Part shown: one piece after another, positions 24,259 to 32,895 of the stretch | Position numbering within the stretch: position 1 is the first letter of the stretch | Layout of the letters: the number at the start of each line of letters is the position of its first letter | Source: Chryseobacterium sp. ZHDP1 | GTDB lineage: Bacteria; Bacteroidota; Bacteroidia; Flavobacteriales; Weeksellaceae | DNA: 64,000 nt | Reading direction: 5' to 3' | NCBI RefSeq assembly: GCF_018603435.1 | Contig: NZ_CP075682.1 | Coordinates: forward strand, 1,116,001 to 1,180,000 | Notes under the pieces: model-generated | Told to the model about the DNA's origin: nothing | What the model saw: only the letters and a program-made list of their open reading frames with translations | Database searches by the model: none | Translations under genes and position numbers: made by a program

Positions 24259-26271
24259 CTACTCTACTACTATTTTTTTAGAAACAGCAGTATCATCTAC
24301 ACTAATTTTAATGATATAAATTCCTTTTTGTAATCCGTAGATATTAATTTTATTGATTCCTTTATTTAATTTTTCATTTTGTTTTACCAGTTTTCCTGAA
24401 ACATCATAAATTTCAAAAGCCGCATCGTTTTTATTATTCTCAATGGTGAACACTCCGTTTTTAACAGGATTTGGATAAACATTAAATTGACTCTCTAAAT
24501 TATTTTTAACTTCATTGGTCGAAAGAAGCCCATTGCCAATGCCTACTGCATACCATGCTTTCACGTTTTGCTGCTGTTCGTTACCTGTTGCTCCATAAAG
24601 ATCTGTAACCGCCTGTTTACTGGCTGTATAAGCATCTATAAACTGGCTGTTTGCAGTAAGATAGTTTGCAAGTGTCCGGTACGCTATTTTTTCAGCTTTT
24701 TGGATTGTAATTCCTGTTACGTTAAATGCATTTCCGATATCATTTGTTCCGGAACCACCTGCTGATAAAAGATAAAACCAGTAATTTCCTACCCCACTGT
24801 TTGTATGAACTCCCCCGCTATCAGTAGAACTTGTGGGATCTACCCAATAAGTTCCCTGATAAGTATCCGGTTGCTGCGAACCCAATACTGCAGGACCCGA
24901 GTTTGGATTAGACATGCTTCTTAAAAATGTAAAGCCCAGAGCCGGATTCGGAATCCCCTCACCAATCGTCCAGTTCGGACTGATATTGGAATAAAATTCT
25001 ATTGATGCTCCAAATATATCTGCAAAAGATTCGTTTAAAGCTCCTGATTCGCCCTGATAAGCAAGATTTGCTGTCCGGCTCACCATTAAATGAGAGTATT
25101 CATGACCTGCAACATCTATTCCCACAAACGGGCTAAAATATCCGGATAATCCCTGATAAACACCGCTTCCATAAACCATCGCTACAATCCCTTGTGTATC
25201 GATTGCGGCAGCATTTACTCCGTTCGCAGGTTGTCCTGCACTTGCAAAATTGATGTTGTAATAATTTCTTACAATGGATCCGTTGCCATCATAAGAATTC
25301 CTGTTATGTCTGCTCACATAGTAATCATGAGCCTTTGCCATTGCCCAGTGAACTTCAACAGGAGGTTTTGTATCTGCTGTTGTGAAGTTAGGTGTTGTAC
25401 TCGTATATTCAGTGATCGCACCTGTAAGCTCACCGGTTGCAGTATTTCCGTTTCCGTCCCAGTTGGTTCCGTTCAAAGTATGGATATTTCTCGCATTATC
25501 TTTCAATCGGTAAGATCCGCTGTAAGAATCCACAGTTATCTGCTGATTTCCTTTGTAGAAAGTAGCACTTGTAGAAGGAGTATCTGCAAAAGGTTTTGCG
25601 ATGTTTATGATTTCATTATTATGCTGATGAATCTTTTCTAATTTTTTAACAACCTGCTTCGTTGAATTATCTACATAGTACAAATAACTCTTCAGAGCCT
25701 TCAGGGAAAGTGCATTAATCTGAGATGCAAAATACAGCTTTACCCCTTTAGCAGAATTCACTTTTGTAATAACCTGCTCAAAATCGGTAAAGGAAAGATT
25801 CGGAGCTTTCATATCATTACTTACAATATTTTCTGTCTCAGATTTCGTAAGCGGCTGTGAGATCTGTAAATCTATATTATCTGTAAATTCTCCGTTTACA
25901 AAAGTAAGAATCCCGTTTTTCTCGTGAACCAGAATTAATTCATCTGCAACCTTTACATTTTTATAATAATGCTGAAAAGATGAATGTTTAATTCCCAATT
26001 CATCCGTAGTAGTCTTTACCATTGAAAAAGAGTGATCTCCATTACTTTCCAGCCACTCTCCTAAATGATTAATAAGATAATCCGAAGGAATATTCTGCCC
26101 GCTGAAATCAGCACTGAAATTTCCCATTGATGAAGTAGTAATACGCTTAGGAAAATTTTTCACAGAAAGTTCTGTGCGGTCTTTCTTCTGAGCCTTCACC
26201 AGAGAAAGCGGTGCAATACCGATAGCAAATGAAAAAATCAATGCTTTAACGATTGTAACTGTCTTTTTCAT
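24259..26271 (-). CDS. Secreted M4 (thermolysin-like) metallopeptidase with T9SS type A sorting domain
   Basis: A 670-residue preproprotein. It has a signal peptide (about 1-27), an FTP/PepSY-type propeptide (about 50-200) and the M4 catalytic domain with the zinc motif HEYSH (in VAGHEYSHLM, near 390) and the third ligand Glu in ALNESFADIFG. The C-terminal ~75 residues (FNVYPNPVKNG ... GIYIIKI...KKIVVE) are a type IX secretion sorting domain, type A. The protein should cross the outer membrane through the Bacteroidota secretion system and digest external proteins. It is flanked by two ECF sigma cassettes and has the same promoter as both. Confidence 0.95.
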   Translation of the reverse strand: MKKTVTIVKALIFSFAIGIAPLSLVKAQKKDRTELSVKNFPKRITTSSMGNFSADFSGQNIPSDYLINHLGEWLESNGDHSFSMVKTTTDELGIKHSSFQHYYKNVKVADELILVHEKNGILTFVNGEFTDNIDLQISQPLTKSETENIVSNDMKAPNLSFTDFEQVITKVNSAKGVKLYFASQINALSLKALKSYLYYVDNSTKQVVKKLEKIHQHNNEIINIAKPFADTPSTSATFYKGNQQITVDSYSGSYRLKDNARNIHTLNGTNWDGNGNTATGELTGAITEYTSTTPNFTTADTKPPVEVHWAMAKAHDYYVSRHNRNSYDGNGSIVRNYYNINFASAGQPANGVNAAAIDTQGIVAMVYGSGVYQGLSGYFSPFVGIDVAGHEYSHLMVSRTANLAYQGESGALNESFADIFGASIEFYSNISPNWTIGEGIPNPALGFTFLRSMSNPNSGPAVLGSQQPDTYQGTYWVDPTSSTDSGGVHTNSGVGNYWFYLLSAGGSGTNDIGNAFNVTGITIQKAEKIAYRTLANYLTANSQFIDAYTASKQAVTDLYGATGNEQQQNVKAWYAVGIGNGLLSTNEVKNNLESQFNVYPNPVKNGVFTIENNKNDAAFEIYDVSGKLVKQNEKLNKGINKINIYGLQKGIYIIKISVDDTAVSKKIVVE

Positions 26272-26294
26272 ATTATTTTTTTGATTAAATCTGA

Positions 26295-26325
26295 CAGTTA
26301 GTAGAAAAAGATAAAATTTGTTACA
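26295..26325 (-). promoter_or_regulatory. Predicted ECF promoter of the M4 protease
   Basis: The minus strand reads TGTAACA (26325-26319), then 16 nt, then ACTAACTG (26300-26293), 25 nt upstream of the ATG. It shares TGTAACAAA and TACTAACTG with the promoter of sigma copy 2 at exactly the same spacing. Confidence 0.75.
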
Positions 26326-26366
26326 AAAAGGACAGCATTTTTTTTAAAATTCATGAATATTACTTT

Positions 26367-27185
26367 CTAACTCCCCTTTTTTAAAGCTTTCAGAAGGATA
26401 TGAACGTCTATAAAATCAAGCTTCACACCGATTAAAATAACCGCAAACAGAACAATGGTAAAAAAAATAACAATAAAAATATAAGCGGAAACAAACCACA
26501 ATACCGTGTTCAGGATATTTCCTTTAATTCCGAATTTTTTGATGAAATATTTCTGGGAACGTTCAAACCATGTTTTATCCCTGTTTTTTCTTTGTCTGAT
26601 CTCTGCTTCAACTCCATTAAGTTCATCCACAAGCCGTACGACATCTTCAATATATTTTCCGTACATATAGTAGATCCAGTACTTTATTAAAATAAACAAA
26701 ACAAAAATGGCGATCAAAAAACTAACGACAAAAACAGCAAAATGGTAATCTATATTAAACTGAAAATCAATCTGCTCAAGAGAAGAAACAAACGCTAAAG
26801 GAATATAAGAGATGTAGTATGAAATATAAATTTCTTTGGCAACCAGCAGTTGGGTTTTGATATTGAAAAGATCATAATTGGTATTAATACTCGTCTTCTT
26901 GAGCATCTTATACAGCTTTATGAATCTTGAATAAAAATAAATAATAATAGCTATCGTAAGAAATGCCACTAAAACCGAAATGGTCTTTACATTAAAATCT
27001 TCCGTTGCAAAAGGAAAACCGATTAAAATCATTGGAAGCGTGAGAATCATCAGCCAAAACTCAGTTTTCATGTTGATTCTGATCATTTCCAGCGGCGAAT
27101 GTATTTCATTCTGTTTTTCCAAAGAAACTTCCGGAAGTTCCTGATGATCTTTGTCCCAGAGTTCTTTAAAATTTTCTAATTCCAT
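26367..27185 (-). CDS. Membrane protein paired with ECF sigma factor (putative anti-sigma), copy 2
   Basis: 272 residues. The cytoplasmic N-terminus (ENFKELWDKDHQELPEVSLE, then IHSPLEMIRINMKTEFW) and four membrane segments match the 23022-23618 protein. A further ~75-residue tail (basic stretch KNRDKTWFERSQKYFIKKFG, then another hydrophobic pair) is unique to this copy. ATG 27185 is chosen; the frame upstream to 27224 would overlap the sigma gene and is basic, unconserved sequence. It starts 16 nt after the sigma stop. Probably it restrains that sigma factor at the membrane. Confidence 0.75.
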   Translation of the reverse strand: MELENFKELWDKDHQELPEVSLEKQNEIHSPLEMIRINMKTEFWLMILTLPMILIGFPFATEDFNVKTISVLVAFLTIAIIIYFYSRFIKLYKMLKKTSINTNYDLFNIKTQLLVAKEIYISYYISYIPLAFVSSLEQIDFQFNIDYHFAVFVVSFLIAIFVLFILIKYWIYYMYGKYIEDVVRLVDELNGVEAEIRQRKNRDKTWFERSQKYFIKKFGIKGNILNTVLWFVSAYIFIVIFFTIVLFAVILIGVKLDFIDVHILLKALKKGS

Positions 27186-27201
27186 ACCTTTTTCTTTACG
27201 T

Positions 27202-27705
27202 TTAGATAGCCTTTTGTTTTTCAATAATTTCTTTCAGTTTGGTTTTCGCCCGGTTCAGCTTTACTCTTGCATTTACCTCCGTTATTCCCAGTTGCTTTGC
27301 AATCTCCTTTCCCGGAAAATCTTCCAGATAGAAAAAAATCAATGCCTTGTCAATCGCGCTCAACTGATGGATTGCCTCGTACATCAGCTTCATATTCCTG
27401 TCGTCTGCATCATTATAAGACTCCTGATGAACACTAAGATTTTCTATGCTCTGATTCTGTATAAAACTACGTTTTTTTTCGCTTCGGAGAAATACAATGG
27501 CAGTATTAAGCGCGGTTCTGTATAACCATGTCGAAAATTCACTCTTCTTCTGAAAATCGCTGTAAGATTTCCACGCCTGATAGATGATCTCCTGATAGAG
27601 ATCATTCTGATCGTCGGGATTATCCATATACATCTTCGAGATCTTGAAAATTACACCTTTGTGCTTTTCAATCTTCTCTAAGAATTCCATTTCCAGTAAA
27701 GACAT
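27202..27705 (-). CDS. ECF-type sigma factor, copy 2
   Basis: A 167-residue sigma factor with region 2 (DQNDLYQEIIYQAWKSYSDF, STWLYRTALNTAIVFLR) and region 4 (IDKALIFFYLEDFPGKEIAK, LGITEVNARVKLNRAKTKLK). It is the close paralogue of the product of 23639-24136; the first 30 residues, including EKIEKHKGVIFKISKMYMD, are nearly identical. Its own promoter holds TGTAACA-N16-ACTAA, the same as the protease between the two cassettes. Predicted role: activation of that promoter set, including itself. Confidence 0.92.
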   Translation of the reverse strand: MSLLEMEFLEKIEKHKGVIFKISKMYMDNPDDQNDLYQEIIYQAWKSYSDFQKKSEFSTWLYRTALNTAIVFLRSEKKRSFIQNQSIENLSVHQESYNDADDRNMKLMYEAIHQLSAIDKALIFFYLEDFPGKEIAKQLGITEVNARVKLNRAKTKLKEIIEKQKAI

Positions 27706-27721
27706 TATTTAGGCTGTATTT

Positions 27722-27752
27722 CAGTTAGTAGGAAATGTGGTATTTTGTTACA
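27722..27752 (-). promoter_or_regulatory. Predicted ECF promoter of sigma copy 2
   Basis: The minus strand reads TGTAACA (27752-27746), 16 nt, ACTAACTG (27729-27722 region), 17-24 nt before the ATG at 27705. Its boxes and spacer length equal those of the protease promoter. Confidence 0.75.
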
Positions 27753-27807
27753 CAAACTATCTTAAATTTTTAAATATCCCTTATTTATGGCTTAATATTT
27801 GGAATTG

Positions 27808-28662
27808 ATGAGTAACACCAAAAATATAAATATGCCTTACATTACAAAACAGAACGATCAGAACGTTCAGCTTTACTATGAAGATTTCGGATCCGGACAA
27901 CCCATTATATTAATCCACGGATGGCCTTTAAGCGGAAAATCCTGGGAAATGCAGATTCCGGTACTTTTAAATTTAGGATACCGCGTTATTGCATACGACA
28001 GAAAAGGTTTCGGAAAATCTTCACCAACTTATGACGGATACGATTATGATGGACTGGCAAAAGACCTTCATGAAATTATCTCACAATTAGACCTTAAAAA
28101 TGTGATCCTTTTCGGATTTTCTATGGGAGGTGGAGAAGTCGTGCGTTATTTAACGAATTACGGCGCAGAAAATGTAGATAAGGTTGCTTTAATTTCATCC
28201 ATTATTCCGATTGTTAAGCAGAAAGACGACAATCCGGACGGAGTTCCCCAGGAAAAACTGGATGAAATCATGAATGCTTTGAAAACAGACAGAATCACTT
28301 TTCTTGAATCTTTCCACAAAGACTTTTATAATTTCGGAATGCTTTCAAAACCTGTAAGCCAGAAACAGCTGGATTTCGACTGGGCAATTGCTTCTTTTGC
28401 CAATCCTATTGCCACCATAAAATGTGCTGAAAGCTGGGCAAATACAGATTTCCGTCCCGAATTAGCTAACGTGAACGTAAGAACACTCATCGTTCATGGA
28501 GATGCAGACAATATTGTTCCCATTGATACAGCAGGAAAACAGGCTGCACAGGGAATTGCCAATAATGAATTTGTTATTATTGAAGGCGCGCCTCACGGTT
28601 TAAATGTAACGCATGCAGATGATTTAAACAGCATTATCAGCAGATTTCTAACAGAAAAATAA
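27808..28662 (+). CDS. Alpha/beta hydrolase, non-heme chloroperoxidase-like
   Basis: About 284 residues with the alpha/beta-hydrolase fold: oxyanion region ILIHGWPLSGKSWE, nucleophile elbow GFSMGGGE (Ser near 108), Asp in VHGDADNIVP and the catalytic His in GAPHGLN. It is most like the cofactor-free haloperoxidase/arylesterase group. Whether it works as esterase or perhydrolase cannot be told. A later ATG at 27832 (MPYITKQ) is the more usual family start and may be the real one; the frame also opens at a TTG at 27799. Confidence 0.85.
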   Translation: MSNTKNINMPYITKQNDQNVQLYYEDFGSGQPIILIHGWPLSGKSWEMQIPVLLNLGYRVIAYDRKGFGKSSPTYDGYDYDGLAKDLHEIISQLDLKNVILFGFSMGGGEVVRYLTNYGAENVDKVALISSIIPIVKQKDDNPDGVPQEKLDEIMNALKTDRITFLESFHKDFYNFGMLSKPVSQKQLDFDWAIASFANPIATIKCAESWANTDFRPELANVNVRTLIVHGDADNIVPIDTAGKQAAQGIANNEFVIIEGAPHGLNVTHADDLNSIISRFLTEK

Positions 28663-28704
28663 CTTTTCTTCCAAATATATGTTTTTGATTTTTACTAATC
28701 AAAT

Positions 28705-28739
28705 AATCCGCAGTCCTTTCAGATTGCGGATTTTGTTTT
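28705..28739 (+). terminator. Terminator of the alpha/beta hydrolase gene
   Basis: AATCCGCA and TGCGGATT form an 8-bp stem with a 12-nt loop and a T-rich tail (TTGTTTT), 42 nt after the stop. Confidence 0.75.
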
Positions 28740-28813
28740 ATGGTCGTTATTTAACTAATTTCAAATTAAGCCAGAAAAAAATAAAGCTAAGCTTAAGAAT
28801 AATCAATTGATTA

Positions 28814-28915
28814 AAAGAAGAAAATCAAAGATTTTCACAAACTAATGTGTTCTGATATAAAGCTTAAAATTATTATAAAATCTTATATGCCTTATGTGTT
28901 TTAAAAAAACTCTTA
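28814..28915. repeat. Single degenerate copy of the CACATAAG-type repeat
   Basis: AAGAAGAAAATCAAAGATTT, AACTAATGTGTTCTGATATA and CTTATGTGTTTTAA in order reproduce the inner part of the tandem units at 37-39 kb and 44-45 kb. It fills the 303-bp gap before the dehydrogenase gene. Confidence 0.6.
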
Positions 28916-28965
28916 CGCCTGTTAACTTTTAATAAAGTTTCAAAATCAGGTTAAAAGATCAGTGA

Positions 28966-30594
28966 TTAAAAAATATAATCCGTACTCAGGAAATTAGAAT
29001 CATGATCTCTCACAATCGTGTTCAGGAGATTTTTATTGGAATCTGTAACTTTTGCAGCAACCAGAGAGCGGATTGAAAACGAACGAAGCGCATCAAAAAC
29101 AGAAAGCGTTCCTTCTGCACTGTCTTTTCTTCCGGTGAACGGGAAAACATCCGGTCCGCGCTGAGCCTGACAATTGATATTCACACGGCTTACCAGATTC
29201 ACAAAAGGATCAATTAATTTTGAAACTTCCATCGCATCTTCACTGAAAATACTTACCTGCATCCCGTGATCTGCATTTACCTGATAATCGATAGGTTCCT
29301 CGATATCATCAAAAGGAACCACCGGAATTACAGGACCGAACTGCTCTTCATGATACAGTTTCATCTCATGATTTACCGGATAAACCACTGCCGGAAACAC
29401 GAAAGATTCTTCCGTAAAACCGCCGTTATCATTTAAGACTTTTGCACCTTTGGATAACGCATCTTCAATACATTCTTTCAAATAAGAAGGCTTATTGACT
29501 TCCGGAAGAGGAGTTATTTTCACGTCTTTTTCCCATGGAAGTCCCGGTTTCATGGCAGAAACGGCTTCGGTTAATTTGCGGGTAAACTCTTCTGCCACTT
29601 CTCTCTGAACGAAAATTAATTTTAAAGCGGTGCATCTCTGTCCGTTAAAAGAAAGAGATCCCAAAATACATTCACTCACCGCAACATCCAGATTAGCGTG
29701 TTTTGTAACGATAGCCGCATTCTTAGCATCTAAACTTAAAATCGCTCTTAAACGATTAACTTTCGGATGAAGTTTTTTCAGTCCGTTCGCAACTTTACTC
29801 GATCCGATGAATGCAAGAACATTCACCTTTCCGCTTTCCATGATCGGCGTAATAATTTCAGAACCTTTTCCGTACAACGTATTTACAGTTCCTTTCGGGA
29901 AAGCTTCTTTAAAAGCATTTAATAAAGGGTAATGTGCTAAAACACCATGTTTTGGAAGTTTAAACAGAATCGTATTTCCCATAATCAACGCCGGAATCAG
30001 CGTCGTGAAGATTTCATTTAAAGGATAATTGAAAGGTCCCATGCTTAACACCACACCAAGCGGCGCTCTTCGGATCTGGGCAATTGTACCTTCCGCCTGC
30101 TGAAAACGAGAAGATTCTCTGTCGAGATCTTTTAGTGCATCAATCGTCTGGTTGATGTAATCCACCGTTCTGTCGAATTCTTTCGTAGAATCTGCCAATG
30201 TTTTCCCAATCTCCCACATCAGCAATCTGATCACAAGATCTCTCTGCTGAATCATTAAGTACACAAATTTCTGCATACATTTTATTCTCCCTTCCACAGA
30301 CATTGTTGGCCACTCTCCCAGTCCGTTGTCATACGCTTTTACGCAGGCATCCAAAACTTTCATAGCTTCATCGGGACCGATATTCGGGATGCTTCCCAAC
30401 AGTTTTCTCTCCAGACCATGTTCTGTACGAATACAGACAGGGGAATAAATATGCTGCACATCGCCGTTCCATTCTACCAGTTCTCCATTAAGAAGGTATT
30501 CCCGCTGATGAATTTCGGGAACTTTATATTCTTCCGGGATTTCGTTTTCGGATTTGAATATTTCATGAAATGACGGGTTATTTTCTGAACTCAT
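28966..30594 (-). CDS. GapN-like aldehyde dehydrogenase (non-phosphorylating GAPDH type)
   Basis: A 542-residue aldehyde dehydrogenase superfamily enzyme, annotated in relatives as NADP-dependent glyceraldehyde-3-phosphate dehydrogenase. That enzyme oxidises GAP directly to 3-phosphoglycerate and yields NADPH. The catalytic Cys is 321 (FNGQRCTA) and the oxyanion Asn is 189 (GPFNYP). At the position of the general-base Glu (34 residues before the Cys, normally LELGGK) it has Ser287 (LSLDAK). The HEEQFGP cofactor motif is present. The substitution is either a subfamily trait or a loss of hydrolysis. Monocistronic. Confidence 0.8.
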   Translation of the reverse strand: MSSENNPSFHEIFKSENEIPEEYKVPEIHQREYLLNGELVEWNGDVQHIYSPVCIRTEHGLERKLLGSIPNIGPDEAMKVLDACVKAYDNGLGEWPTMSVEGRIKCMQKFVYLMIQQRDLVIRLLMWEIGKTLADSTKEFDRTVDYINQTIDALKDLDRESSRFQQAEGTIAQIRRAPLGVVLSMGPFNYPLNEIFTTLIPALIMGNTILFKLPKHGVLAHYPLLNAFKEAFPKGTVNTLYGKGSEIITPIMESGKVNVLAFIGSSKVANGLKKLHPKVNRLRAILSLDAKNAAIVTKHANLDVAVSECILGSLSFNGQRCTALKLIFVQREVAEEFTRKLTEAVSAMKPGLPWEKDVKITPLPEVNKPSYLKECIEDALSKGAKVLNDNGGFTEESFVFPAVVYPVNHEMKLYHEEQFGPVIPVVPFDDIEEPIDYQVNADHGMQVSIFSEDAMEVSKLIDPFVNLVSRVNINCQAQRGPDVFPFTGRKDSAEGTLSVFDALRSFSIRSLVAAKVTDSNKNLLNTIVRDHDSNFLSTDYIF

Positions 30595-30734
30595 AAATCT
30601 TCTATTTTTTTAATATGGTAAGGTTAAAATTTGTCTATACTAAAGGTAGATCTAAAAATTGGTTTTAAAATACTCCGTGTAATAGATTTGCTCTATTTAA
30701 AACAAAAATTAACATTCAGCCCCTGAAAAAAGAA

Positions 30735-30742
30735 TAATTTTG
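30735..30742 (+). promoter_or_regulatory. -7 promoter element of the exported thiol peroxidase
   Basis: TAATTTTG matches TAnnTTTG exactly and leaves 24 nt to the ATG. No good TTTG -33 box is seen 17-23 nt upstream. Confidence 0.45.
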
Positions 30743-30766
30743 CCAGACATTCAAACCATCTAAAAA

Positions 30767-31348
30767 ATGAAATTCATGTATTCAAAATTATTTTCCGGTG
30801 CGCTGTTACTTTTGGCGGTGTTTACTTTTGCACAAAATTCAAAGTCTGGCAATACCATTTTGGCAGGAGGAAAACCATTTCATACCTACTCGAAATTGCC
30901 TGCTGTCAGCAAAATGGCTCCCAACTTCACCCTTACCGACGTTACCATGAAAGAGCAGACTCTGGAGTCTTATAAAGGAAAATACATGATCCTGAATATC
31001 TTTCCAAGTGTAGATACAGGAGTCTGTTCAGCTTCTGTGCGCCATTTCAATGAAGATGCGGCAAATCTTCCGAACACAGTGGTTTTGTGTATTTCTAAAG
31101 ACCTTCCGTTTGCACAGAAAAGATTCTGCGGTGCAGAAGGAATTAAAAATGTCGTGATGCTTTCAGATTTCCGTTCAGATTTCGGAAAAAAATATGGTGT
31201 GGAACTTACCGATTCTGCCATGAAAGGATTATTGAGCAGAGCAGTTGTTGTAATTGATCCTTCAGGAAAAATCGTATATGAAGAACAGGTAGAAGATATT
31301 TCTCACGAACCGAATTATGAAGCGGCAATCGCTGCTGTGAAAAAGTAA
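30767..31348 (+). CDS. Exported thiol peroxidase (periplasmic Tpx paralogue)
   Basis: 193 residues: a signal peptide (about 1-22, LLLLAVFTFAQ) followed by a complete Tpx domain. The peroxidatic Cys is in FPSVDTGVCSASVRHF and the resolving Cys in KRFCGAEG, as in the cytoplasmic copy at 14226-14723; SDFRSDFG and MKGLLSRAVVVID are also shared. It should reduce peroxides in the periplasm, which requires a periplasmic reductant. It is monocistronic and followed by intergenic repeats. Confidence 0.9.
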   Translation: MKFMYSKLFSGALLLLAVFTFAQNSKSGNTILAGGKPFHTYSKLPAVSKMAPNFTLTDVTMKEQTLESYKGKYMILNIFPSVDTGVCSASVRHFNEDAANLPNTVVLCISKDLPFAQKRFCGAEGIKNVVMLSDFRSDFGKKYGVELTDSAMKGLLSRAVVVIDPSGKIVYEEQVEDISHEPNYEAAIAAVKK

Positions 31349-31365
31349 GACCGAAAGACTTTTAA

Positions 31366-31906
31366 TTAACCACAAAAGCCACAAAAGATTTTGATGTTTT
31401 ATTAAAGCTGACAAGCGGAAGAATAAAAAGCTCACAACAGTTTTTAAAAATCTTTGATTTTTATGCTTTTGAGGACTTTAATTATTCTGAAATTTGGCTT
31501 TATCATTATCTTTTGTACCTTTTGTGGTTAAATTCTTCTGTCATTCATAATGAAATTTTGCGAAGCATTATGCAATGAAGAATCTCTTAAAAATGATGGT
31601 TTTACGGGTTGAAAATGTAAGCACTTTTTTAACCACAAAAGCCACAAAAGATTTTGATGTTTTATTAAAGTTAACAAGCGTAAGAATAAAAGAACACAAC
31701 AGTTTTTAAAAATCTTTGATTTTTATGCTTTTGAGGGCTTTAATTATTCTGAAATTTGGCTTTATTATTATCTTTTATGCATTTTGTGGTTAAATTTTTC
31801 TGTCATTCAGAATGGAATTTTGCGCAGCATTATGCAATGAAGAATCTATTAAGATGCAGTTATTTTTAGATTTTTCGGCTCCACTTCGTTGCGCTCAAAA
31901 TGACAG
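31366..31906. repeat. Two tandem composite repeats (CCACAAAAG type plus TGTCATT type)
   Basis: Two units start at 31366 and 31629 (263-bp period). Each has an outer inverted pair TTAACCACAAAAGCCACAAA ... CTTTTGTGGTTA about 160 bp apart, followed by TGTCATTC...AAATTTTGCG...GCATTATGCAATGAAGAATC. The second ends with the opposite arm (CACTTCGTTGCGCTCAAAAT-GACAG) and is therefore a full dyad. They fill the 633-bp gap. Confidence 0.75.
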
Positions 31907-31981
31907 CCATATCAATTAAAAATTTTTGATTAGCATAGTTCTTTTTGCTATTACACTAAAAAATTATTTACATTGAAAAAA

Positions 31982-32659
31982 TCATTTGGTCTTCACCAAA
32001 ATCACTCCGTTTTTTCCTTTCTCACCATAAATTGCAGTTGCTGAAGCTCCCTTCAAAATATTCATTGTTTTTATGGACTTCTGGTCTAATTTCCGGAACT
32101 TTTTTTCGCTGATGATCTTTCCGTCCAGAACATACAACGGTCTGTAATCATCAATTTTAACGGAATGAATGCCTCCGAGAATCAGCCTGTCCGACTGAAC
32201 TGTATCTTTTATCTTTACTCCTGAAACCTGCCCTTTTAATTGAATATCAAGATCTTTAGTCTTTGTATCTTTAGAAATATCTGTCTCACATACTTTTTTG
32301 CGTACAATTCCTGATGTTATAACAATTCCATCGGTTCTTTCCCTGTTTATAGTATCTTTCGCTGTAGTCTTCTGTGCATTCAGGGCGACAAAGCCCGCTG
32401 TTGTAAAAACAAAACCTACTGCAAATTTGGTAAGGAGCGAATTGAGGTAAGAATACTGCAGATCTCTGTCGAGTTGAGATTCGTTGAAATTTCCGCAGAT
32501 ATTTTCTGATGTGTTGGAAAAAGCATTGATGATTTCTTCATCCGAAGCGTTCGTAAAATCTTTTACTGTCTTTGAACAGACTGCGCAAAATCGCCCTTTG
32601 TCTTCGGGTGTCATCATTTCCCAGTTTTCGTGACATGGTTTTGGTATCGTTATTTTCAT
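31982..32659 (-). CDS. Orphan TonB-plug-domain protein with N-terminal Cys motif and membrane helix
   Basis: 225 residues. The cytoplasmic N-terminus has PKPCHENWEMMTPEDKGRFC followed by AVCSKTVKDFT, a Cys/His-rich motif common in short Bacteroidota envelope proteins. A hydrophobic segment (about 78-95) crosses the inner membrane. The rest is a TonB-dependent-receptor plug-like domain, ending PLYVLDGKII...MNILKGASATAIYGEKGKNG, typical of SusC-type plugs. The outer-membrane barrel is absent. It may engage TonB or ExbBD; the function is unknown. ATG 32659 is chosen because MKITIPKPC is the usual start. Confidence 0.75.
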   Translation of the reverse strand: MKITIPKPCHENWEMMTPEDKGRFCAVCSKTVKDFTNASDEEIINAFSNTSENICGNFNESQLDRDLQYSYLNSLLTKFAVGFVFTTAGFVALNAQKTTAKDTINRERTDGIVITSGIVRKKVCETDISKDTKTKDLDIQLKGQVSGVKIKDTVQSDRLILGGIHSVKIDDYRPLYVLDGKIISEKKFRKLDQKSIKTMNILKGASATAIYGEKGKNGVILVKTK

Positions 32660-32895
32660 ATTGATCTTTTTTATAAAGATGCATGATCGGCTAAAAAGGT
32701 TGGAAAGTAAACTGATATTTTTAAAACTGACCACAATTTTTATTAATTACAAACCAAAGGTTTAACGGAGTCAAAAGTAATAAAAAGATGGAACTAATAA
32801 TTTAAGCTTGAATGCAACATATCAATCTACTCAAAAAAATTCACGATATTTCGGAACTTAAAAACAGGACAATTATTTATTGATTTTTAATTACC

